This document shows positions 45,916 through 53,271 of a stretch of 64,000 bases of DNA, in pieces; positions within the stretch are counted from its first letter, which is position 1, and each line of letters starts with the position of its first letter. The stretch lies in NCBI GenBank assembly GCA_947488605.1, contig CANKZJ010000001.1, positions 1,019,603-1,083,602 on the forward strand, read 5' to 3'. The position numbers and the translations under genes are program-made. The DNA is from an uncultured Paracoccaceae bacterium (lineage in GTDB: Bacteria; Pseudomonadota; Alphaproteobacteria; Rhodobacterales; Rhodobacteraceae). A model generated the notes under the pieces. The model was not told the origin of the DNA. It ran no database searches and saw nothing but the letters and a program-made list of their open reading frames with translations.

Positions 45916-47956
45916 AACGACCCTCTTTGCGGAACCGCATAAACGCAGTGGCACCCTCGGCCATCAGCTTCTCGTATGGGTCAGTTGCAGTCATCGATGG
46001 TGAGCGTCCATTTTCCTTTTTGAAGCGGCTGGCCCGTTTTGCCCATGTCACGGCGTCTTCTGGGCTAATCTGCGTCCGCTTCGAGGTGATAACGGCTTGC
46101 ACCTGTTTCAATCGTTCTTCATCCATCGACTTCGATAGGATCGAGTATGCCTCGTTGAACGGGTTGATGGCATCAATCAGATCGATATCAAGATCGCGCA
46201 CATCCATGGCGAACTTACGGACCCCGTCGATCAGCGCGGTGTTGGCAGTTGGCTCTCGATCATCATCGTCTTCAAGCACAGCTTTCTTGGCCTGCTGGGT
46301 CAAGTTCATCGCGGCGACAGCACGTTGACGCACAGCCTCAATATCGCCCTCCTCCAATTCAGGATACCGATCTTTGATAATCTTCCCCATGCGCACGACT
46401 GTTAGTTCTTCAGGAACCAATTCCTCATCGAAGAGACCACGTTCAATCACGGGCTTGTCCTGTACGAATGCGGTGATCACTTCATTCAGGTCTTCCTGAC
46501 ATATCCGTTCAGCTTCTTTGGTCTTCGGCTCGGCGAGGCCCTTGATCTCAATCTGAAACTGACCGGTTTCTTCATTGAAGCCGACATTGGTCTTTGTGGG
46601 ATCATACCCGTCTTCGCCATACTCAAATCCCGGCTCCTCTGTGGAAGTGGTTGTTTTCGGCGTGAAGTTAAAACGTGGGGCAAGGACCTGCTCCATCAAC
46701 AGACTCGCGGCAATGGCTTTGAGCGTATCGTTGATCGCTTCGGTCACTGCGCCTTCCGATGCATCGGGTTCAGCTATCAAGTTGGTGAACCGTGAACGGG
46801 TCTTACCAACCGCATCACGTGTGGCACGGCCAATGATCTGGACAATTTCGGTCAGACTGGCACGGTATCCGACAGTCAGGGCGTGTTCGCACCAAATCCA
46901 GTCGAAGCCTTCCTTGGCCATACCAAGCGCGATGATGAGGTCTACATGATCGCGGTTGTTCTTCTGGTTTGGTTCCTTCAATGCAGTGGAAACTCGTTCG
47001 CGTTTGCTGGGATCATCCTCCACCAGATCAGCGATCTTGATTACACGGCCTTCAGCGGTTTTCACTAGATGGAAGCCCGTCGTCGAATCAGTTTCCACAT
47101 ACTCGCCAAGAGCGTCAATGATGTGATCGACCTCTTTGTGCTTGTCGCCGGTACTCTCCCGTGCGTTCACGTTCGGGATGTGCAGGATCGTTTTCTCATT
47201 CGGGTTCAGAACCGACAGCAGTTCATCCGCATATGAACCAGTGTAAAAGAAATACCCGATATCGAGCGTCTTCAGATGCTCGTAACCATTCAACTGCTCG
47301 TAGTAGGTATAGGTGACCGTGTCGAACTTGGACTCATCCTCGGGGGACAGCACAGCCTCTGCATCACCACGGAAATAGCTACCGGTCATGGCAACGACAT
47401 GCACCCGATCACGGGCGATCAACTGGCCCAGATGTGCGCCCAGTTTGTTGTCTGGATTGGCGCTGACGTGGTGGAATTCATCGACGGCGATCAAACGATC
47501 ATCGAAGACCTCAATACCAAACTTATCGACCGCGAACCGAAACGTAGCATGGGTGCAGATTAGGATACGGTCATCGCTTTGGAGGAATTTTCCGACAGAC
47601 CCAACCTTACCATCGTCGCCGCCGGGTACGTTGCAAAGGTTCCACTTTGGAACGACCGTCCAATCGGACCAGAAACCATACTTTGATAGTGATTCGTTAT
47701 TGAAACTCGACCCGATGGATTTCTCCGGCACCACCACAATGGCCTGTTTCAGCCCTTGATTTTCCAACTTGTCCAAAGCGATGAACATCAACGCCCGAGA
47801 TTTACCCGAAGCTGGTGGGGACTTGATCAGCAGGTATTGTTCACCGCGCCGTTCATAGGCCCGCTCTTGCATGGCCCGCATGCCGTATTCGTTCGACGTA
47901 GTGGACGCACCGTTCTGGGCGTAGGTGACGGAGACTGAGGGGATCGGTTTGGTCAT
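45908..47956 (-). CDS. DEAD/DEAH-box SF2 helicase of a restriction-like operon
   Basis: This is a 682-aa superfamily 2 helicase/translocase. Motif I is SPPASGKSR (46-54), motif II DEFHH (159-163), motif III TGSYF (191-195) and motif VI QIIGRATRD (373-381). It resembles the Res subunits of type III restriction enzymes but has no C-terminal nuclease motif that I can find, so cutting is probably done by the partner GIY-YIG or PD-(D/E)xK proteins. The start overlaps the stop of the upstream gene (ATGA), and the stop overlaps the GIY-YIG start, a sign of tight co-translation. Confidence 0.87.
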   Translation of the reverse strand: MTKPIPSVSVTYAQNGASTTSNEYGMRAMQERAYERRGEQYLLIKSPPASGKSRALMFIALDKLENQGLKQAIVVVPEKSIGSSFNNESLSKYGFWSDWTVVPKWNLCNVPGGDDGKVGSVGKFLQSDDRILICTHATFRFAVDKFGIEVFDDRLIAVDEFHHVSANPDNKLGAHLGQLIARDRVHVVAMTGSYFRGDAEAVLSPEDESKFDTVTYTYYEQLNGYEHLKTLDIGYFFYTGSYADELLSVLNPNEKTILHIPNVNARESTGDKHKEVDHIIDALGEYVETDSTTGFHLVKTAEGRVIKIADLVEDDPSKRERVSTALKEPNQKNNRDHVDLIIALGMAKEGFDWIWCEHALTVGYRASLTEIVQIIGRATRDAVGKTRSRFTNLIAEPDASEGAVTEAINDTLKAIAASLLMEQVLAPRFNFTPKTTTSTEEPGFEYGEDGYDPTKTNVGFNEETGQFQIEIKGLAEPKTKEAERICQEDLNEVITAFVQDKPVIERGLFDEELVPEELTVVRMGKIIKDRYPELEEGDIEAVRQRAVAAMNLTQQAKKAVLEDDDDREPTANTALIDGVRKFAMDVRDLDIDLIDAINPFNEAYSILSKSMDEERLKQVQAVITSKRTQISPEDAVTWAKRASRFKKENGRSPSMTATDPYEKLMAEGATAFMRFRKEGRYE

Positions 47957-48420
47957 ACGTCGTCCTCGGACTTGGCTAGTGGGGGAATTTCAAATGGGGC
48001 CAGTATCTTCGTGGCCCACGCAGGGACGCTTGGCCATGAATAGCTGCGGTGTTCGCTCCATGATTTGGATTTGTTGATCTTGTCAGCTTCACTGATCAAG
48101 ACACCCACATGGTCGTGAGGGTAAACGTAGCAACGTTCATTCTTACGATCAAAGAAGGCGATATAAAGACCCTTTTTCTCGTACTTCTTATTCAGCGTCA
48201 GTCGACCCTTGAGTTGAACGCGATAGAAGTCTTTTCCATTATGGTGGTAGGCGATAAAGTCTGCGCCCTGCCAATCGTCTGACAATAAAAGACTGTTGTA
48301 GCCGTAATCGGCAAGCCGCGCTGCAATCTTGTGGAAATTGTAGGTTTCCTTCTGTCGGGCGTTCATTGCCGCATACGCGGTGGGTGCAAGCACCAAAGGT
48401 TCACTATGCTGCTCAGACAT
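47953..48420 (-). CDS. PD-(D/E)xK-like nuclease or DNA-binding protein
   Basis: This is a 155-aa protein starting at ATG 48420 (GCGGA upstream; an upstream start at 48462 is possible). The segment GADFIAYHHNGKDFYRVQLK has the order Asp54, then Gln69-x-Lys71 on a strand, after a long N-terminal helix with Glu25. This fits a small PD-(D/E)xK fold with Q in place of D/E, as in some restriction and intron endonucleases. No named family is certain. The stop overlaps the helicase start. It could be a second nuclease or a recognition subunit. Confidence 0.6.
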   Translation of the reverse strand: MSEQHSEPLVLAPTAYAAMNARQKETYNFHKIAARLADYGYNSLLLSDDWQGADFIAYHHNGKDFYRVQLKGRLTLNKKYEKKGLYIAFFDRKNERCYVYPHDHVGVLISEADKINKSKSWSEHRSYSWPSVPAWATKILAPFEIPPLAKSEDDV

Positions 48421-48525
48421 TGATAAATCCGCATGGCTCGGATGCCAGCAGTCCTCTTGCACTCGATTTCGTAGGCTTACCCTTCTTAGGACATCTGAAG
48501 GTGGCTGAGCGGATTGCGCGACTCA

Positions 48526-48735
48526 TCAATTTGCCTTCGCGTCGAAGTGGTCAACAAAGGCTGCAATCGAACCATACTCTTGCTTAATCCTGGGTGCGGC
48601 CTGATGCATGAATTGCTGGCCATCCTCCAAAGTCCATCGGTGGTGTGCGAACATCACCCGATAGCTACCGTTGAAATGAGCCTTCGCGATACGTGATATC
48701 GCCTTGGCATCCCAGCCCGGTTGTTTTTCTCTCAT
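48526..48735 (-). CDS. Small protein (69 aa) coupled to the zinc-ribbon gene
   Basis: The start codon overlaps the upstream stop (TGATG), so it is likely translated by reinitiation. The protein is rich in His and aromatic residues (YRVMFAHHRWTLEDGQQFMH) and ends in a helix (SIAAFVDHFDAKAN). I recognise no family. Its place inside the operon suggests a small accessory subunit or regulator of the restriction-like system. Confidence 0.6.
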   Translation of the reverse strand: MREKQPGWDAKAISRIAKAHFNGSYRVMFAHHRWTLEDGQQFMHQAAPRIKQEYGSIAAFVDHFDAKAN

Positions 48736-49226
48736 CAGTGCTTGGGTCCCCGCTTTGGCGTGTCGAGCCTATGGCCGTTCAGCATTTTGCGTTGCTCCTT
48801 GGTCAGCATCGCGGCCTTCTTCTTTTTTGCCTCGTACCGTGCCGTCGCTTTGCGGAAAGCACTGACATCCATCACAACACCTTCGGCTTTTGATTGCATG
48901 TTCTTCTTTAAAACAGGCTCACCGTCCGTGATCAGAACGCCCTGCATCTTTTCCGCGAACGCCGGACAGCCATGTTTGGGCCAAGGCGCTCCCAGATCAT
49001 CAAAAAACACCTTACTTCCAGCATCGTTGCGATAAAAAAAGACTCTCTTGCCACAGCCCCAACAATTCATCTGATAGGTTTGTTGGCCGTTCACATGTGC
49101 ATTGCCATGCCGCCACGATAGCCTTTGTGAGTGAGAGGCATCGCCCGGAGCGAAATCATGTTCGCGTACCTTGGTCGTTCTTCCAGATGACAGCTTTCTT
49201 GTATGTGCGCTTCTCTTCGATGTCAT
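48735..49226 (-). CDS. Zinc-ribbon protein of the restriction-like operon
   Basis: This is a 163-aa basic protein. A zinc-ribbon pattern is seen: CWGCGKRVFFYRND (Cys55, Cys58) and WPKHGC (His85, Cys87), with KVFFDDLGAPW between. The N- and C-termini are Lys/Arg-rich, which fits nucleic-acid binding. The start overlaps the methyltransferase stop (ATGA). The function is unknown; a role in DNA recognition is plausible. Confidence 0.65.
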   Translation of the reverse strand: MTSKRSAHTRKLSSGRTTKVREHDFAPGDASHSQRLSWRHGNAHVNGQQTYQMNCWGCGKRVFFYRNDAGSKVFFDDLGAPWPKHGCPAFAEKMQGVLITDGEPVLKKNMQSKAEGVVMDVSAFRKATARYEAKKKKAAMLTKEQRKMLNGHRLDTPKRGPKH

Positions 49227-51982
49227 TGCTTCGGCACCTCTCGGGTCATCTTCGTGTACATCTCAAAGAGCTTCTCCAGCCGCTCGGTGTCGTTGCGGAA
49301 GCGTCTGCCGATGTAGATGCGTTCCAGCACTTCGTCGTTGCGGTCGTGGGCGGCGCGGAGGTTTTCGGGCATGGCGTCGGGTTTGTAGAGGTCGGCGATG
49401 GTCGCGGGGAAATGCGCCTCGCGGGCCAGCAGGATATCCTCTGCACAGCGGGTCAGGTCGGACTTGTTTTTTTCGGTGAGCTTGGGGACGGGGAAAGTGT
49501 TCCAGCCGAGGGTGTTGGAGTAGCGGAAATCGGTCTTCAGTTTGCCACAGACGGTAGCGATCCATACGAGGTGGATGCGGGAAGCTATTAGAGCCATATT
49601 CCAAAGTGGGGCGTCGTAGAGGGCAAACGTACTATCCGTAACAATGGATTGTTCTGGTAGAAAACCGCATGGCAAGTAATTTCGAGTTTCGGAAGATACC
49701 CTTGGTACTGCGATTACCAACTCTCCACCAATCTGCCTTAGTTCGTCAAAACGATGTGGGTTACTTGCTCCAGCGCGAGTAGCTTCTTTCGAGCTTGCGA
49801 GACGCATCTCCCGTACCGCTTCAATTCGGGCCAACACTGATGGGATCATTTCTGCTTCTTCAGCGTGCTCGTCAGTTATCCAGAGGCAATAGCGCTGAAT
49901 ACCCCGAATAAATTCGGCAGAACCAAACACTGGTCTTATGTAGGCATCCCGTTGATCGTGACTGAGTCCCAGTTCTTCAACTTCACTCGACGTTAAGAGA
50001 AGGTTTCCTCCGTCGGTTGGCTTGCTTCCGTAGTCCATTTCGGCGGTCTTACTGATTGGTTTTTGCGCCTTAACAACGACTATGCTTTGTCCACCAACAA
50101 GGTACGCATTTAGGTTCTGGACTTCATGCACAAACACCTCACCGCTATCACCAACCGAGAACAGTTTCTTTTCGCGACCTTTCACATTGGTGATCGCAAC
50201 AATCGCCACGGTCACGCCCGCATTGTGGCTGGCAAGGTTCGCCCATTTGAAGGACGTGTGAGCAAAGGTGATCTCATGTCCATCTCTGAAGATCGAAGGC
50301 CAGAGGATGGGAACCTGCTGCCCTTGGCAAATTGAGTTGGTGGTTACAAAAGCGCTGACAGTCGGCGTGTGTAGTGCGTAGTCCGCTGCCTTCATAAACC
50401 ACCCCGCAACGTAGTCCAGCGACTTCCAGCCCTTCACCCGACCGTCAAAGATACGGCCAAGGTCTTCTTTCTGTTCCGTCGATTGCCACGTTGACCCCAA
50501 ATACGGCGGGTTCCCACAAATATAGGTCTCACCACCCTCATTCTCGAAATCAATCGCGGCTTGTTCTAGTGGTGTATCGAAAAGATCATCCGAGGTCAGC
50601 TTGACCGCTTTACCGGTAGGCGGACAGACATCCAGCCAGTCCAGCCGCAGAGCGTTGCCTTGAGTGATCCAGTTCTGCGCATCCAATGGCAGGAAGGTGT
50701 CCCGTGCCACCTTGGGGCCACGGTACAGCACGTCACACTGATACTCAGCGATGATCAGGGCCAGACGGGCGATCTCGGCTGAGAAATCCCGCAGTTCGAT
50801 CCCACGGAAGTTCTGGATGCTAATGTCCGACGCCCGGTCCGCCTCTCCCCGTCGTTTGTTGATCTTGGCCTCGATCTCTCGCATCTGTTTGTAGGCGATG
50901 ACGAGGAAGTTGCCCGACCCGCAGGCCGGATCGAAGACACGGATGTTGGACATCCGTTTGCGCAGGTTGATCAGCTTTTGTGGGCTGTCACCGGCGCGGT
51001 CCAGATGGTCGTTCAGGTCATCGAGGAACAGCGGGTTCAGCACCTTCAAGATATTCGGCACCGAGGTGTAGTGCATACCCAGTTTCGAGCGTTCCTCATC
51101 ATCGGCCACGGCTTGGATCATCGACCCGAAGATATCAGGGTTGATCCGCTGCCAGTTCAGGTTGCCGATCTTGATAAGGTACCGTTGCGCGATGAGCGAG
51201 AAGCGCGGCACCTCTGTGCTGCCCGAGAACAGGCCGCCGTTCACGTACGGGAAGGCATCGGCCCAGCGGGGCAGGTCTGCGGTGGCACGATCCTTGATCG
51301 GTGTGTTCATCGCACGGAAGAGTTCGCTGATCACCTCATGCGTGTTGGACCCATCACGGTTGGCCATCGTTTCGACTGTTGCGGTGAAGAGGTCATCACC
51401 AGCTAGGATGTCGGTATCCTCGGCAAAGAAAAGAAAGATCAGACGGGCCATGAAGTGGTTCATCTCATGGCGGCGTTCAGGGGTACCCCATTCGGGGTTG
51501 TCGGATCGTAGCGTGACGTAGAGCTTATTCAGCCGCAGCGTGGCCCGTACGTCGAACTCGGACTCGCTGAGTTGCTTTGTTTTGCTGAGGCCAGCCAGTG
51601 GCCAGAAGAAGACGAAGTGGTTCGGGAAGTCGTCGTATTTACAAGAGACGATATCACCAGAGACGAGGTCTTCGGCTTCGAAATGCTCACCATCAGTGGC
51701 CAGTACAAACCGGACCTTGTTGCGTTTGGTCTGGGTCGCCTTACTGTCCTTCAGCGCGGTCAGCGTTTCTGGAACGAGGCCCACATCGCAGGTTTTGATA
51801 TGGATGTTCCCAACCTGAAGAACCCCATCGATGTCAGATTTGTTCGACGTACCTTTGCGCAGCTTCTTGGACCGCGCATCGCTGTTGTCGAAGCACTCCA
51901 AGAACGCGAACGGGAACTCGGCAGCGTCATATGGCTGGTCGGCCAACTCACTGATGGCCTGTTCGATTTCAACTGCGTTCAA
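49223..51982 (-). CDS. MmeI-like N6-adenine DNA methyltransferase, nuclease motif degenerate
   Basis: This 919-aa protein has the layout of MmeI-type (type IIG/IIL) restriction-modification proteins: an N-terminal nuclease-like domain (1-130), a helical spacer, a gamma-class methyltransferase core and a C-terminal target-recognition region. The SAM motif DPACGSGNF is at 351-359 and the catalytic NPPY at 491-494. In the N-terminal domain Asp50/Asp52 and Lys63 are present, but the expected D/E/Q before the lysine is His61 (IHIK), so cutting by this domain is doubtful. It lies 3 bp after the HTH gene. The role is probably to protect host DNA while separate subunits restrict. Confidence 0.85.
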   Translation of the reverse strand: MNAVEIEQAISELADQPYDAAEFPFAFLECFDNSDARSKKLRKGTSNKSDIDGVLQVGNIHIKTCDVGLVPETLTALKDSKATQTKRNKVRFVLATDGEHFEAEDLVSGDIVSCKYDDFPNHFVFFWPLAGLSKTKQLSESEFDVRATLRLNKLYVTLRSDNPEWGTPERRHEMNHFMARLIFLFFAEDTDILAGDDLFTATVETMANRDGSNTHEVISELFRAMNTPIKDRATADLPRWADAFPYVNGGLFSGSTEVPRFSLIAQRYLIKIGNLNWQRINPDIFGSMIQAVADDEERSKLGMHYTSVPNILKVLNPLFLDDLNDHLDRAGDSPQKLINLRKRMSNIRVFDPACGSGNFLVIAYKQMREIEAKINKRRGEADRASDISIQNFRGIELRDFSAEIARLALIIAEYQCDVLYRGPKVARDTFLPLDAQNWITQGNALRLDWLDVCPPTGKAVKLTSDDLFDTPLEQAAIDFENEGGETYICGNPPYLGSTWQSTEQKEDLGRIFDGRVKGWKSLDYVAGWFMKAADYALHTPTVSAFVTTNSICQGQQVPILWPSIFRDGHEITFAHTSFKWANLASHNAGVTVAIVAITNVKGREKKLFSVGDSGEVFVHEVQNLNAYLVGGQSIVVVKAQKPISKTAEMDYGSKPTDGGNLLLTSSEVEELGLSHDQRDAYIRPVFGSAEFIRGIQRYCLWITDEHAEEAEMIPSVLARIEAVREMRLASSKEATRAGASNPHRFDELRQIGGELVIAVPRVSSETRNYLPCGFLPEQSIVTDSTFALYDAPLWNMALIASRIHLVWIATVCGKLKTDFRYSNTLGWNTFPVPKLTEKNKSDLTRCAEDILLAREAHFPATIADLYKPDAMPENLRAAHDRNDEVLERIYIGRRFRNDTERLEKLFEMYTKMTREVPKQ

Positions 51983-51985
51983 GGT

Positions 51986-52405
51986 TTATTTCCTAAAGAT
52001 CAGTTCGATCAGCCGCCGGTGGCGTGACGGGTCGAATTCTTGCTTAGGGTGATTGAAAACATACTCGATTTCGGTCTGGTAGACCTCAGCTACTGCATCC
52101 GCGACTTTCTCGGGAGAGGGGCGCACATCGAGATTGGCGATGGTATGCTCGATCTCGGTAACGACCTGCTTCAACCGGTCCATGTCCAGCCGGTGCGGTA
52201 GCCTCACGATGGAACCCTCCAGAAGCGCACCAGCCGATACGTCAAATATCTTGGCCAAATCGCTAAGCCGTTCGGTAGTAACTGCCGACAGACCCGCCTC
52301 CAGACGAGAATATGACGCTGGCGTAATTTCCAAAGCACCGGCGACCTGCGCCTGTGACATGCCGACCTGTTGGCGGGCCTCTTTGATCTTCCCATGTAAC
52401 GACAC
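51986..52405 (-). CDS. HTH (Cro/CI-type) regulator, likely controller of the restriction-like operon
   Basis: This is a 139-aa protein starting at GTG 52405, with GAGG 7 bp upstream. The N-terminal helix-turn-helix is clear (ARQQVGMSQAQVAGALEI, residues 10-27, then PASYSRLEAG). The C-terminal half is helical and unassigned. As the first gene before the methyltransferase it resembles C proteins of restriction-modification systems, which time methylase and nuclease expression. An operator-like palindrome lies directly upstream. Confidence 0.85.
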   Translation of the reverse strand: MSLHGKIKEARQQVGMSQAQVAGALEITPASYSRLEAGLSAVTTERLSDLAKIFDVSAGALLEGSIVRLPHRLDMDRLKQVVTEIEHTIANLDVRPSPEKVADAVAEVYQTEIEYVFNHPKQEFDPSRHRRLIELIFRK

Positions 52406-52414
52406 AGCGTCACC

Positions 52415-52435
52415 TCAAACATGAACTGTGTTTGA
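52415..52435. promoter_or_regulatory. Operator-like inverted repeat before the HTH gene
   Basis: TCAAACA and TGTTTGA form a perfect 7-bp inverted repeat with a 7-bp spacer. It starts 10 bp upstream of the GTG of the HTH gene and abuts its ribosome binding site. It is a good candidate for autoregulation by that protein. Confidence 0.55.
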
Positions 52436-52521
52436 TCATTGCATGGCACGTAACGGAGTGACAGCATGTTTCTTCAATACCTGTTGCGAATCAATTGCGT
52501 TAGACGTAACTAATACATCAT

Positions 52522-52797
52522 ATGCAACTCAATGATTTCCTCACAAAAAACGGATTGACCATGGCGGCGTTCGGGAGCCGCGTGGGCACCTCTGCTGCCA
52601 CCATAAGTCGCGTAGCCAATAATACGGTGACAGCGAGAATGTCTTTGGTGAAGCGTATCTACGAGGAAACAGGCGGACAGGTGACCCCAAACGATTTGGC
52701 GGGTCTGTATTGTAAGACCCCTTGCCACGTCCGCAAATCGGATATCGACGGACGTTGGCAAGAGATCAATGAAAGTGACACGTTCGATGAGCAATGA
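52522..52797 (+). CDS. Small HTH regulator (Cro-like), divergent from the restriction-like operon
   Basis: This is a 91-aa protein with a helix-turn-helix (LTMAAFGSRVGTSAATISRV, about residues 12-31). There is no Shine-Dalgarno before the ATG; a TAATAC box at 52511-52516 would place transcription start close to the ATG, so the mRNA may be leaderless (inference). It could control its own operon and the neighbouring divergent operon. The end overlaps the next gene. Confidence 0.78.
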   Translation: MQLNDFLTKNGLTMAAFGSRVGTSAATISRVANNTVTARMSLVKRIYEETGGQVTPNDLAGLYCKTPCHVRKSDIDGRWQEINESDTFDEQ

Positions 52798-53125
52798 TGA
52801 CCGAGATGCCCATTCAGATGAACCAAGCACTCAGGATGCGATTCTTGGGTTAGGCATTATTGTCGGTGTGGCGCTGCTCGTTTTCTGGCTGTTCTTTGAT
52901 GGTGACCGTGCCGAAGTGAAACGGTGCATTGATACAGCGGCTGAGGCAGACCAAGCGGGGGCGCAGGTTCTAACGCGGACCCTAAGGCAATTGCAGTTCG
53001 CCGTTGAGCATGCAGATGAGGTGCGGATTGTTGAGACATCTACCACCCCCTTTGCCAGCATAAGACTGAAGACCATCCGTTTTACAGTCGATGGTAGGCC
53101 TCAAGTGATCAGGTGCGCGACCTAA
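52769..53125 (+). CDS. Hypothetical single-pass membrane protein
   Basis: This is a 118-aa protein with one hydrophobic helix (about residues 26-42, LGLGIIVGVALLVFWLF) after an acidic N-terminus. The rest looks periplasmic. It overlaps the HTH gene by 29 bp, so the two are probably translated together. A later start at 52787 is possible. No family was recognised. Confidence 0.6.
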   Translation: MKVTRSMSNDDRDAHSDEPSTQDAILGLGIIVGVALLVFWLFFDGDRAEVKRCIDTAAEADQAGAQVLTRTLRQLQFAVEHADEVRIVETSTTPFASIRLKTIRFTVDGRPQVIRCAT

Positions 53126-53271
53126 TAGCATCACAGCATTGGGTCGGTCTGATTCCACCGCTGGCTCCAATCAACGCCATCGACCTGTGCTACGACATAC
53201 AACCGAGCGAGGCGGACAAAGACTGGCATCAATACTTTGGGTATGACCTTAGCGACGGAGGAGAACACTAG
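53113..53271 (+). CDS. Possible small ORF (52 aa) bridging two genes
   Basis: An open frame from GTG 53113 to TAG 53269-53271 fills the space between the membrane protein and the lipoprotein gene, whose ATG follows directly (TAGATG). It overlaps the previous gene by 13 bp. The sequence WVGLIPPLAPINAIDLCYDI looks protein-like. The GGAGGAG inside its 3' end serves as ribosome binding site for the next gene. No family was recognised. Confidence 0.45.
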   Translation: MRDLIASQHWVGLIPPLAPINAIDLCYDIQPSEADKDWHQYFGYDLSDGGEH

